64,000 nt of DNA from NCBI RefSeq assembly GCF_023652955.1, contig NZ_JAKLOY010000001.1:496001-560000 (forward strand). The letters are read 5' to 3'. This document shows, piece by piece, positions 1-7,985 of the stretch. Under the pieces are notes generated by a model. That model saw only the letters and a program-made list of their open reading frames with translations, had not been told where the DNA came from and made no database searches. This stretch comes from Geomonas sp. Red32 (GTDB lineage: Bacteria > Desulfobacterota > Desulfuromonadia > Geobacterales > Geobacteraceae). A program made the translations under genes and the position numbers. The first letter of the stretch is position 1, and each line of letters starts with the position of its first letter.

Positions 1-1202
1 CGATCCGCAGCTATGTGAAGACGCTTTTGCGCGACGCCGGGTGCCGCGTGCTCGAGGCCGCCGACGGCAAGGCCTGTCTGAAGACGATCGAGAGCGAGAA
101 TCCGGACGTGGTGCTGCTCGACATGGAGATGCCGGGGATGTCGGGGCTCGAGGTGGTGAAGATCGCCGCGGCGAGCCCGCACCTCTTCTCGATCATCCTC
201 TTCACCACCGGCACCTCGCAAAACGAGGTGGCCACCGGGCTGAACCTCGGGGCCGACGATTACATCACCAAGCCGATCACCGAGGTGGAGCTTTTGGCCA
301 GGGTCCACGCGGCGGTCAGGAACGTGCAGCAAAAGCGCGCCCTTTCCCGGGCCCGCCACGAGACCGAGGCGGCCCTGGCCGAGCTGACCCACGCCCAGCA
401 AAAGCTCGTCGAGCAGGAGACGGTGTCGGCGGTGGCGAGGCTTGCGGCCGGCGCCGCCCACCACATCAACAACCCCCTCGGGTTCGTGATGAGCAACATC
501 TCGGCCCTCGAGCGGTACGTGGGGTCCCTCTTGAAGCACGCCGACGCGCTCTCCGCCGAGCTCCGCCAGGCGAGCCCGCACGCGGACGGCATCGTCGCCG
601 AACTGGAGCGCGTCCACCGCTTCCGGCAGATCCGGGACGACCTCCCTTCCCTCGTCCAGGAGACCCGGGAAGGGGGGCAGCGGATCGCGCTGATCATCCA
701 GCAGATGGCCCAGCTGGAGCTCGGGCTGGCCGGGCACCTCACCACCGACCTCGACCTCGTCCGGCTGCTGAAGCCGCTGGTGGAAATGCTGACGGTACTG
801 GCACCTCCCGGCACCAAGGTACAGTGGAGAGCCCCGGACGAGCTGGTCATGGTACACGGCTCCCAGGTCCAGCTGAACACCGCGCTGGTAGCACTTTTGA
901 AAAACGCCTGCGAGGCGCTCGGCACCGCCCCCGGGACCATCTCGGTGACCGTCGACTCCCACCCGCACACCGCCGAGATCACCATCGTCAACGACGGAGC
1001 CGGCATCCCGGCGGAGGATCTCCCCTCCCTGTTCGAGCCATTTTTCACCACCAAGACCCCCGAAAGCCACGTCGGCCTCGGCCTGACCATCGCCCAGCGG
1101 TTCATCGCGGCCCACGGCGGGCACCTCTCCCTGGCGAGCGGTGCCGGGGGGACCAAGGTGAAGGTGAGGCTCCCGCGGGAGCATTCCATGGTCGTGCAGT
1201 AG
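1..1202 (+). CDS. Receiver-histidine kinase hybrid (5' end outside window)
   Basis: The reading frame is open from the first base (in-frame residues before the GTG at 15 read IRSY), so the gene starts upstream. An N-terminal response-regulator receiver has its phospho-acceptor Asp in VVLLDMEMPG, about residue 37 of the visible part, and the conserved Lys in YITKPI. A linker coiled coil follows, then a HisKA-like dimerisation helix with the H-box Ala-Ala-His-His-Ile-Asn-Asn-Pro, and a HATPase_c domain with N-box LLKNACEAL, a G1 box (NDGAGIP) and EPFFTTK. It is a soluble receiver-kinase hybrid with no membrane segment in view. It leads a run of five signalling genes on the same strand and probably passes phosphate within that group. 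The signal is unknown. Confidence 0.9.
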   Translation, partial: IRSYVKTLLRDAGCRVLEAADGKACLKTIESENPDVVLLDMEMPGMSGLEVVKIAAASPHLFSIILFTTGTSQNEVATGLNLGADDYITKPITEVELLARVHAAVRNVQQKRALSRARHETEAALAELTHAQQKLVEQETVSAVARLAAGAAHHINNPLGFVMSNISALERYVGSLLKHADALSAELRQASPHADGIVAELERVHRFRQIRDDLPSLVQETREGGQRIALIIQQMAQLELGLAGHLTTDLDLVRLLKPLVEMLTVLAPPGTKVQWRAPDELVMVHGSQVQLNTALVALLKNACEALGTAPGTISVTVDSHPHTAEITIVNDGAGIPAEDLPSLFEPFFTTKTPESHVGLGLTIAQRFIAAHGGHLSLASGAGGTKVKVRLPREHSMVVQ

Positions 1203-1306
1203 AGCCGTCACGGGATGCGGCCATAACCACAGGGCGCGTCCCTCAGGATTAAGGATCGGCCGCCGGGGCACCCGCCACCGGACCGGCCATAGCGGAGGAA
1301 TACTAC

Positions 1307-3775
1307 TTGTCCGTTCGACCAACGACAAGCATCACGGCGAAGATCGCCGTCCCGGTCCTCCTCGTGGTGGCGCTTTTGGCCCTGCTGGAGCTGGCCGAGT
1401 ACCACTCCCTGGGCCACATCGTGGACACGGAGGTGGCGCCCAGCCGGGGTGCGGCCATCCTGAGTGGCGCCCGGATCTTCTTGGCGGTCAACATGGCCGC
1501 CCTTTTGGGGGTCTGGCTGCTGGTGGTCCGGCTCCTCCGCCGCGACGTCAGCGAACCGCTGCGCGAGCTGGCCGGGCGGGTGCTGGCCGAGACCGGGGGG
1601 GAGGATGAGCCCGGCGAGAGGACACCCGCAGCAAGGGGCGGCACTGCCCCGGCGGGGTGCGACTCCGGCGCCGGGGCCGAAATGGAGACGCTCAGGTGCG
1701 GGATGGAGCAGCTGGTGCACGAGGCCAAGCGCAAGGAGGAGCTCTGCAACGTCTACCGCACCCTCGACGACCAGCGCCGGCTCGCGGAAGCGATCCTGGA
1801 GAGCACCACCGCCCCGCTCTTCGCCATCGACCGCGAGCACCGGATCATCGCCTGGAACCGCGCCATGGCCGAACTGAGCGGACTCGGCGCCGAGGAGGTG
1901 ATCGGGACCACCCGGCAGTGGGTGCCGTTTTACCCGAGCAGCCGCCCGACGCTCGCCGACCTGGTGATGGACGGCGAGCTCGCCAAGACGGGGAGCTACT
2001 ACGACACCTTCACCGTCGACACCGCCAATGAGGGGATGGTGAGGGCGGAGGCCTGGTTCCAGGCCCTCAACGGCGAGAGCCGCTACCTCTTCTTCGACGC
2101 CGCCCCGGTGATCCGGAACGGGGAGCCGATCGCGGTGGTGGAGACCCTGCGCGACATCACCGAGCGGGTCCGGGCCCAGGATTCGCTCCGCCTCTTCTCC
2201 CGGGCGGTGGACCAAAGCTCCAGCTCGATCCTCATTACCGACCGGAGCGGGACCATCCAGTACGTGAACCGGAAGTTCTGCGAGGTGACCGGCTACACGG
2301 CGGAGGAGGTCCTCGGCCAGACCCCTAAAATCCTCAAGTCGGGGAGGCAGCCCTCGGAGGTCTACCAGGTACTGTGGGAGACCATCGCGGCGGGGCACGA
2401 GTGGCAGGGGGAATTCAACAACCGGCGCAAGGACGGGACGGTCTTCTGGGTCAACGCCCTCATCTCACCGATCTGCGACCAGGCGGGCAACGTCACCCAC
2501 TTCCTCGGGATCACCGAAGACATCACCTCCCGCAAACAGGCCGAGCGCGAGCTGGTCAAGAAGCAGGCCGAGCTGGTGCTGCAACACGAGCAGCTCACCT
2601 CCCTCTTCAGGCAGATGGAACACGCCAAGCTGGAGTGGGAGCAGACCATGGACTGCATCGACGACATGCTCGCCCTGGCCGACAGCCGGGGGAGGATCAG
2701 GCGCTGCAACCGGGCCTTCGCCGCCCTGGCGGGGTGCGCCTACCCGGAGATCCTCAACCGCGACTGGCGCGTCCTTTTACGGGAGGGGGGGCTCGACCCG
2801 GAGGCGGTGGAAAGCGAATCGGGGGAGATCTACCACGAGGGGAGCCGGCGATGGCTGTCGCTCAAGAGCTACAGCTACGGAAACGGCAGCGGCGAGGTGA
2901 TCACCCTGCACGACCTGACCAGCATCAGGGAGGTCTCCGACCAGTTGAGCGCCGCCTATCTGGAGCTCAAGGAGACCCACTCCCAGCTGCTGCACCAGGA
3001 GAAGATGGCCTCCATCGGCCAGCTGGCGGCGGGGGTCGCCCACGAGATCAACAACCCCATCGGGTTCATCTCCAGCAACCTCACCACCATGGGGAAATAC
3101 CTCGGGCGGCTGGAGAATTTCCTCGCCTTGCAGTCCGCCGGGGTGGAGGAGTTCGCCCCCGCCGGGAAGCGGGAGGAGATGGCCCAGGCGAGGCGCGAGA
3201 TGAAGATCGACTACGTCCTCAAAGACGCCCACAGCCTCATCGACGAGTCGCAGGACGGCACCGAGCGGGTCCGCACCATCGTGCAGAACCTGAAGAGCTT
3301 CTCCCGCATCGACGATTCCCAGGCGAGCTGGGTCGATCTCAACGAATGCCTGGAGAGCACCATCACCATCGCCTGGAACGAGCTCAAGTACAAGACGACC
3401 CTGAAGCGGGACTACGGGCAGCTGCCACAGGTGAAATGCCTCGCCCAGCAGCTCAACCAGGTCTTCCTGAACATCCTGGTCAACGCGGCACACGCCATCG
3501 AGAAACAGGGAGACATCACCGTCGCCACCCGTCACGAGGGGGACCAGGTCTCCATCGCCATCGGCGACACCGGCTGCGGGATCCCCCCCGAGGTCGTCAA
3601 CCGGATCTTCGAGCCGTTTTTCACCACCAAGGAGATCGGCAAGGGGACCGGGCTCGGGCTGTCGATCAGCTACGACATCATCAAGAACCATAACGGTACC
3701 ATCGAGGTGGAGAGCACCCCCGGGGTGGGGACCACCTTCACCATCAGGCTGCCGGTAGGAGGAGACAAACCATGA
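1307..3775 (+). CDS. Membrane-anchored PAS-domain sensor histidine kinase
   Basis: The start is a TTG at 1307 because GGAGGAA sits at 1294-1300 and no ATG fits better. Two hydrophobic segments (about residues 8-32 and 52-75) anchor it in the inner membrane with very little between them, so sensing is probably cytoplasmic or within the membrane. Three PAS-like modules follow (about residues 160-290, 295-415 and 445-550), then a HisKA domain with H-box GVAHEINNP near residue 584 and a HATPase_c domain with [20 protein letters not shown] and GTGLGLSIS. The last codon overlaps the next gene by 4 bp (ATGA), which indicates translational coupling to the response regulators downstream. The ligand is unknown. 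Confidence 0.92.
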   Translation: MSVRPTTSITAKIAVPVLLVVALLALLELAEYHSLGHIVDTEVAPSRGAAILSGARIFLAVNMAALLGVWLLVVRLLRRDVSEPLRELAGRVLAETGGEDEPGERTPAARGGTAPAGCDSGAGAEMETLRCGMEQLVHEAKRKEELCNVYRTLDDQRRLAEAILESTTAPLFAIDREHRIIAWNRAMAELSGLGAEEVIGTTRQWVPFYPSSRPTLADLVMDGELAKTGSYYDTFTVDTANEGMVRAEAWFQALNGESRYLFFDAAPVIRNGEPIAVVETLRDITERVRAQDSLRLFSRAVDQSSSSILITDRSGTIQYVNRKFCEVTGYTAEEVLGQTPKILKSGRQPSEVYQVLWETIAAGHEWQGEFNNRRKDGTVFWVNALISPICDQAGNVTHFLGITEDITSRKQAERELVKKQAELVLQHEQLTSLFRQMEHAKLEWEQTMDCIDDMLALADSRGRIRRCNRAFAALAGCAYPEILNRDWRVLLREGGLDPEAVESESGEIYHEGSRRWLSLKSYSYGNGSGEVITLHDLTSIREVSDQLSAAYLELKETHSQLLHQEKMASIGQLAAGVAHEINNPIGFISSNLTTMGKYLGRLENFLALQSAGVEEFAPAGKREEMAQARREMKIDYVLKDAHSLIDESQDGTERVRTIVQNLKSFSRIDDSQASWVDLNECLESTITIAWNELKYKTTLKRDYGQLPQVKCLAQQLNQVFLNILVNAAHAIEKQGDITVATRHEGDQVSIAIGDTGCGIPPEVVNRIFEPFFTTKEIGKGTGLGLSISYDIIKNHNGTIEVESTPGVGTTFTIRLPVGGDKP

Positions 3776-4539
3776 ACAGGATCAGGATCCTGTGCGTCGA
3801 CGACGAGCGGAACGTGCTCCGCGCCCTGGAAAGGATCTTCATGGACTACGACTACGAGATCCTCACCGCCTCCTCGGGGGAGGAGGCGCTCCAGCTCTTG
3901 GCGGAGGCACCCGTGGTGCGGGTGGTGATCTCGGACTACCGGATGCCGGGGATGAACGGGGTCGATTTCCTCAAAGAGGTCTGCGCGCAGCGCCCGGAGA
4001 CCATCCGGATCGTGCTCTCCGGCTATGCCGACACCGCCGCCGTGGTGGCCGCCATCAACGAGGGGAAGATCTACAAGTTCATTCCCAAGCCATGGAACGA
4101 CGACGAGTTGCGGCTCACGGTGGAGAAGGCGCTGGAGACCTTCGATATCCACCGCCACAACCAGGAGCTCGCCGAGGAACTCACGCGCAAGGACGAGGAA
4201 CTGGCGCGGCTCAAGGGGGGGGCGGGGAGAAGCGCTCAGGCGCTGGACGATCTCCCGGTGGGGATCCTTTCGGTCGACCGGGAGGGGTGCGTGCGGGAGA
4301 TCAACCGGGCGGCCGCGGCCATGCTCGGCGTCACCAGGGAGGAGGCCGCCACCTGCCGGCTGGCCACCCATTTCCCGTTCCTGCAGCCGCCTGGTGGGGC
4401 AACCGACCACTGGCGGACCGCGGTGGGAACCAACGAGCTCCTGGTAGGGCAGAGCGAGACGCTCCGGGACGGGGAGCCGATGGTGCTGATCGCCATGATG
4501 TGGGCGGACGAGGGCCGCGAAGGGAGTAAGAGCGCATGA
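3772..4539 (+). CDS. Response regulator with C-terminal PAS-like domain
   Basis: Starts in a 4-bp ATGA overlap with the upstream kinase, with GGAGGAGA just before it. Residues 1-125 are a receiver with the acidic pair in CVDDE, the phospho-acceptor in VVISDYRMPG and the Lys in FIPKPWNDDEL. The PKPW signature is typical of receivers fused to HD-GYP or found in RpfG-like proteins. A charged helix (about 130-155) links to a short PAS-like region reading DLPVGILSVDREG and REINRAAAAMLG, which may bind a small ligand or mediate pairing. There is no DNA-binding or enzymatic output, so it probably relays phosphate to a partner. It overlaps the next gene by 4 bp. Confidence 0.88.
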   Translation: MNRIRILCVDDERNVLRALERIFMDYDYEILTASSGEEALQLLAEAPVVRVVISDYRMPGMNGVDFLKEVCAQRPETIRIVLSGYADTAAVVAAINEGKIYKFIPKPWNDDELRLTVEKALETFDIHRHNQELAEELTRKDEELARLKGGAGRSAQALDDLPVGILSVDREGCVREINRAAAAMLGVTREEAATCRLATHFPFLQPPGGATDHWRTAVGTNELLVGQSETLRDGEPMVLIAMMWADEGREGSKSA

Positions 4540-6089
4540 GCAGCGAAATGTCCAAGGTCTTGCTGGTAGACGACGAGGAAAACATCGTCCGCGCAATCAC
4601 CAGGCTGCTGCTCGGCGAGGAGAGCTCGCTGGAGGTGCTGACCGCCAACTCCGGCACGGAAGGGCTCCAGGTGCTCGAGTCGCACCCGGACGTGGCGCTC
4701 ATCCTCTCCGACCAGAGGATGCCGGGGATGTCGGGGGCGGAGTTCCTGCAGAAGGCGCGGGAGATCGCACCGGAGGCGGTCCGGGTGGTGCTGACCGGCT
4801 ACGCCGACGTGACCGCCACCATCGACGCCATCAACAAGGGGGGGGCTTCCCACTACCTCACCAAGCCGTGGGACGACGGACTGCTCCTGACCACCATCCG
4901 GGAAGGGGTCCGGCAGTTCAGGCTCATCCAGGAAAACCGGGAGCTGAACGCGCTGGTGGAGAAACAGAACCGGGAGCTGGCCGAGTGGAACGCCGGGCTC
5001 AAGGGGAGGGTCCTCGACCAGACGGCCACCATCCGGAGACAAAACGACGAGCTCAGGGAGAGAAACCGCCAGGTGAGCGAATCGTTCCGCCAGACCATCG
5101 TCGCCTTCTCCCGGCTGGTGGAGCTTCACTCGAGCACCCTCCAGGAGCATACGAGAAACGTCACCGAGCTCTGCGAGCGGGCCGCCGCCTCGCTGGGGCT
5201 GGAGGGCGAGGAGACCGAGACGCTCAAGACCGCCGCCCTGCTCCACGATATCGGGGTGATCGGGATCTCCCCCAAGATCGTCCAGAAACGGCTTGCCAAC
5301 ATGACCGCCGAGGAGCAGGAGATCTTCCTCCAGCACGCGGTGCGGGGACAGACCGCCATCGACGCGGTGGCGGAGCTCAGGAAGGCGGGGGGATTCATCA
5401 GGCACCACCACGAGCGCTTCGACGGAGCCGGGGTCCCGGACCGTCTCGCGGGCGGCGATATTCCGCTCGGCGCGCGCATCATCGCCTTCGCCGACTTCAT
5501 CGACCGCGAGCTCGACGGTCAGCGGGGGGAAGCGCCGGTGGCGCGGGTCCTGGCCAAGGCGGCCGGCGCCCTGGGGAGGGAGCTCGACCCCGAGCTCTAC
5601 CCGGTCATGGAGCCCCATGTCCGCGACCTCTACCTGGCCGGGACGGCGGCGTCCTCCTCCCCCGCGGAGGAGATGGAAGTCCGCCCCCGCCAGCTCATCG
5701 AGGGAATGGTGCTCACCCGGGCCGTCTACAGCGGCTCCGGACTGCTCTTGGTCGACGGGGGGACCGTGCTCGACGCCGGCAGCATCGCCGTCATCCAGCG
5801 CCACTACAAGGTCGATCCACCGGCCGGGGGCATCCACGTCGGGCTCCGCCTCGCCTCCGACGGGCGCGAGGAGAGCGGCGCCGGGACCGGCGAACGGGAG
5901 CTCCCCCCGGAAAGGCTCCGCGAGGGAATGCGGATCTCCCGCAGCCTCTACAGCGGCACCGGGCTGCTCCTCCTCACCGCCGGAACCGCCCTCGACACCG
6001 GGAGCATCGAGGCGGTCAAACGGTACTACCGGATCGATCCCCCCTCCGGCGGGGTCTATATCACCCCTTCGCAGGAACTCGCTTCCTGA
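4536..6089 (+). CDS. Response regulator with HD-GYP-type domain and duplicated C-terminal motif
   Basis: The receiver (residues 1-125; phospho-Asp about 59 in ILSDQRMPG) is followed by a coiled coil (130-190) and an HD domain: H205 in EHTRN, HD pair at 237-238 in LLHDIG, and HHERFDGAGVP near 291-301. HD-GYP proteins of this layout hydrolyse cyclic di-GMP. Here the GYP triplet reads GVP, so activity may be altered. Residues about 382-435 and 456-510 are two copies of a 50-residue unit (EGM.. YSGxGLLL.. DxGSI.. DPPxGG), an unusual C-terminal addition that may be a PilZ-like or partner-binding module (inference). It is coupled by ATGA to the preceding receiver-PAS gene, so the kinase upstream is its likely input. 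Confidence 0.88.
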   Translation: MSSEMSKVLLVDDEENIVRAITRLLLGEESSLEVLTANSGTEGLQVLESHPDVALILSDQRMPGMSGAEFLQKAREIAPEAVRVVLTGYADVTATIDAINKGGASHYLTKPWDDGLLLTTIREGVRQFRLIQENRELNALVEKQNRELAEWNAGLKGRVLDQTATIRRQNDELRERNRQVSESFRQTIVAFSRLVELHSSTLQEHTRNVTELCERAAASLGLEGEETETLKTAALLHDIGVIGISPKIVQKRLANMTAEEQEIFLQHAVRGQTAIDAVAELRKAGGFIRHHHERFDGAGVPDRLAGGDIPLGARIIAFADFIDRELDGQRGEAPVARVLAKAAGALGRELDPELYPVMEPHVRDLYLAGTAASSSPAEEMEVRPRQLIEGMVLTRAVYSGSGLLLVDGGTVLDAGSIAVIQRHYKVDPPAGGIHVGLRLASDGREESGAGTGERELPPERLREGMRISRSLYSGTGLLLLTAGTALDTGSIEAVKRYYRIDPPSGGVYITPSQELAS

Positions 6090-6217
6090 CGGAGCCATCC
6101 GGGGCAGACCGTCTGAGGCCGCTCCCCCTATGGTCCCTATGGTCCCTTTAGTCCCTATCTTCCCCGCCGGCCGCGAGCTACCCTCGTTGCCGGTACCGAA
6201 TATCTGGAGGCAGCAAG

Positions 6218-6790
6218 ATGAATGAAGAGAGTACCATCCTGATCGTCGACGACGAGCCGCGCGTCATCTCCGCGCTGGTGCGCGAGCTGGAAGAGGAACC
6301 GTACCAGTTGCAGGGTTCGGGAGGAGGAGCCGAGGCGCTCCGGCTCATGGAGCACCGCAGCTTCAAGGTGGTGATCTCGGACGAGATGATGCCGGGGATG
6401 GAGGGGGCGGAATTCCTCTCCCGGGTGAAGGAGCTCTACCCCGAGACGGTGAGGATCATGCTGACCGGGCACGCGAGCCTGCAGTCGGCCATGAGGGCGG
6501 TGAACAGCGGGGAGATCTACCGCTTCTTCACGAAGCCGTGGAACGAGGCGGAGCTGAAGATGTCCCTGAGGAGCGCGGTGGAGAAGTACGACCTCGAGGA
6601 GGAGAACCGCCGCCTATTGAAAACCGTGCGCCGGCAATCGCAGGAACTTAAGTACCTGGAGCGCTCCTACCCCGGGATCTCGACCATCAGAAGGGACGCC
6701 GACAACGCCATCCACCTCGATCTCGACATCGAACTGAACCTCTCGGACGAGGAGATAGCCGAGGTCATCGACCGCTGCAACCGCTACTGA
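6218..6790 (+). CDS. Response regulator with short helical C-terminus
   Basis: A GGAGG lies upstream of the ATG. Residues 1-122 form a receiver: VDDE, phospho-acceptor in VVISDEMMPG, and FTKPWNEAEL with the conserved Lys. The remaining 65 residues are a coiled coil (about 125-155) and an acidic tail without a recognised output domain. It resembles the receivers of the two preceding genes, so it probably arose by duplication and belongs to the same phosphorelay. It is separated from them by 128 bp, so it may have its own promoter. Confidence 0.87.
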   Translation: MNEESTILIVDDEPRVISALVRELEEEPYQLQGSGGGAEALRLMEHRSFKVVISDEMMPGMEGAEFLSRVKELYPETVRIMLTGHASLQSAMRAVNSGEIYRFFTKPWNEAELKMSLRSAVEKYDLEEENRRLLKTVRRQSQELKYLERSYPGISTIRRDADNAIHLDLDIELNLSDEEIAEVIDRCNRY

Positions 6791-6803
6791 AGCGTCCGCG
6801 CAC

Positions 6804-7772
6804 CTATCCCCACCACCGCCAGAGCGCGATCACGAAGGTGATCAAAAAGACGATGGTGAGGTTCATGTAGGCCATGAAGAAGAAGACCCGCTCGTGCAGC
6901 GGCGCCTTGCCGCTCCCCTGGCGGACGAGAGTCCCCACCTCGGGAAGCGCCAGCACCTTTTCGGGCCCGTGCGGCGCCCCTTTGAGCGCCTCGGTCAGGT
7001 CCTGGCCGGCCTGGTGTCTCCCCATGTGAAGGCCCCCCTTCCAGAGACGGCTCGCGGTCGCCTCGTACACCTTCCCCTCTAAAGCGAAATAGGCGGGATG
7101 CCCCTCCTTGCCGTCGAAAAAGGCGAGCTCTTCGGCGCTCAGCTCTCCCCCGGAAGGACGTGGCGCGCCCCCCTGCTTCTTCCCCTTCAGCCGGGGCCCG
7201 ATCACCAGCACCACCACCATGGCCGAGACCACCATCACCAGGTAGAGGATGATCTTGGTGAGGAGCAGGAGCCCGAAGCGGCTCTCGAACATCATCGAGG
7301 GGTGGCCGAGCCGGAACTTGGTGAGGATCACCCCGGTCACCCCCATCACCACCATGGACAAGAGGCCGACCCGGACCTCACCCTTGGGGAGCCCCCCGGC
7401 GGCATAGGCGGGTTTGAGCACCAGGTGGACGTAGAGGATGGTGCCGAACCAGAGGAAGGCGGTCAAAAGGTGGAGGTAGCCGGTCACCAGGTGGAGGACC
7501 CGCAGGGCTGGCGAGGGGGCGGCAGGCCCGGCTCCCTGAGGCGAGGCGGTCGCGGGCGCGGCCGCGGCACCCGGGGCGCCCGCAGCGGCCGGGAGCCGCT
7601 TGGTGACCGAGAACTCCTTGCCGGCCGCGGTCAACTCCCCGCCTCCGGCGGGATCGAGATGGCAGAAGGAGCAGTTCTTTCCCGTCTGCCTTGCGTACAC
7701 CTCGGTGGCGCCGGAAACGGACGGGGAAAGGAACAGGGCGAGCAGGACCAGTAAAAGAGAGAGAGTTTTCAT
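6804..7772 (-). CDS. CxxCH / CopD-like membrane / cytochrome b5-like fusion protein
   Basis: Residues 1-22 are a signal peptide. A CSFCH motif at about 34-38 could bind c-type heme in the periplasm. An Ala/Pro-rich linker (60-90) leads to a four-helix membrane region (about 93-200, with LHLVTGYLHLLTAFLWFGT resembling CopD-family proteins). A cytosolic or periplasmic loop of about 75 residues reads like a cytochrome b5 fold (SAEELAFFDGKEGHPAYFAL, KVYEAT, LWKGGLHMGRH), and a final helix ends the protein. The His residues in GGLHMGRHQAG could be heme ligands. This layout suggests an electron-transfer or heme-sensing membrane protein, fitting an organism rich in cytochromes. The substrate is unknown. 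It is convergent with the preceding regulator gene. Confidence 0.78.
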   Translation of the reverse strand: MKTLSLLLVLLALFLSPSVSGATEVYARQTGKNCSFCHLDPAGGGELTAAGKEFSVTKRLPAAAGAPGAAAAPATASPQGAGPAAPSPALRVLHLVTGYLHLLTAFLWFGTILYVHLVLKPAYAAGGLPKGEVRVGLLSMVVMGVTGVILTKFRLGHPSMMFESRFGLLLLTKIILYLVMVVSAMVVVLVIGPRLKGKKQGGAPRPSGGELSAEELAFFDGKEGHPAYFALEGKVYEATASRLWKGGLHMGRHQAGQDLTEALKGAPHGPEKVLALPEVGTLVRQGSGKAPLHERVFFFMAYMNLTIVFLITFVIALWRWWG

Positions 7773-7985
7773 AACGGGGAGTTTATATCGTTACTTCCCG
7801 CCAAAGTCAATAATCCCGCGGATCTGCGGTTGGCATTCGGCAGCCGGCCCATTCTCCGCCCAAGACCTCATGAGAGATTGAAAATCGGCACGCCAGCCGG
7901 TACAATTGGCTCTTCTACAGAGTGCTGCGAGCTCCCACGCCCCGGCCCATTTTCTGTGGTCATTCCCCGATGAAAGGAAGAGCCC

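Noticed and set aside
4236..6098. 620-codon minus-strand frame opposite the response regulators
   Set aside because: Same kind of GC shadow. The plus strand encodes recognised receivers and an HD domain.
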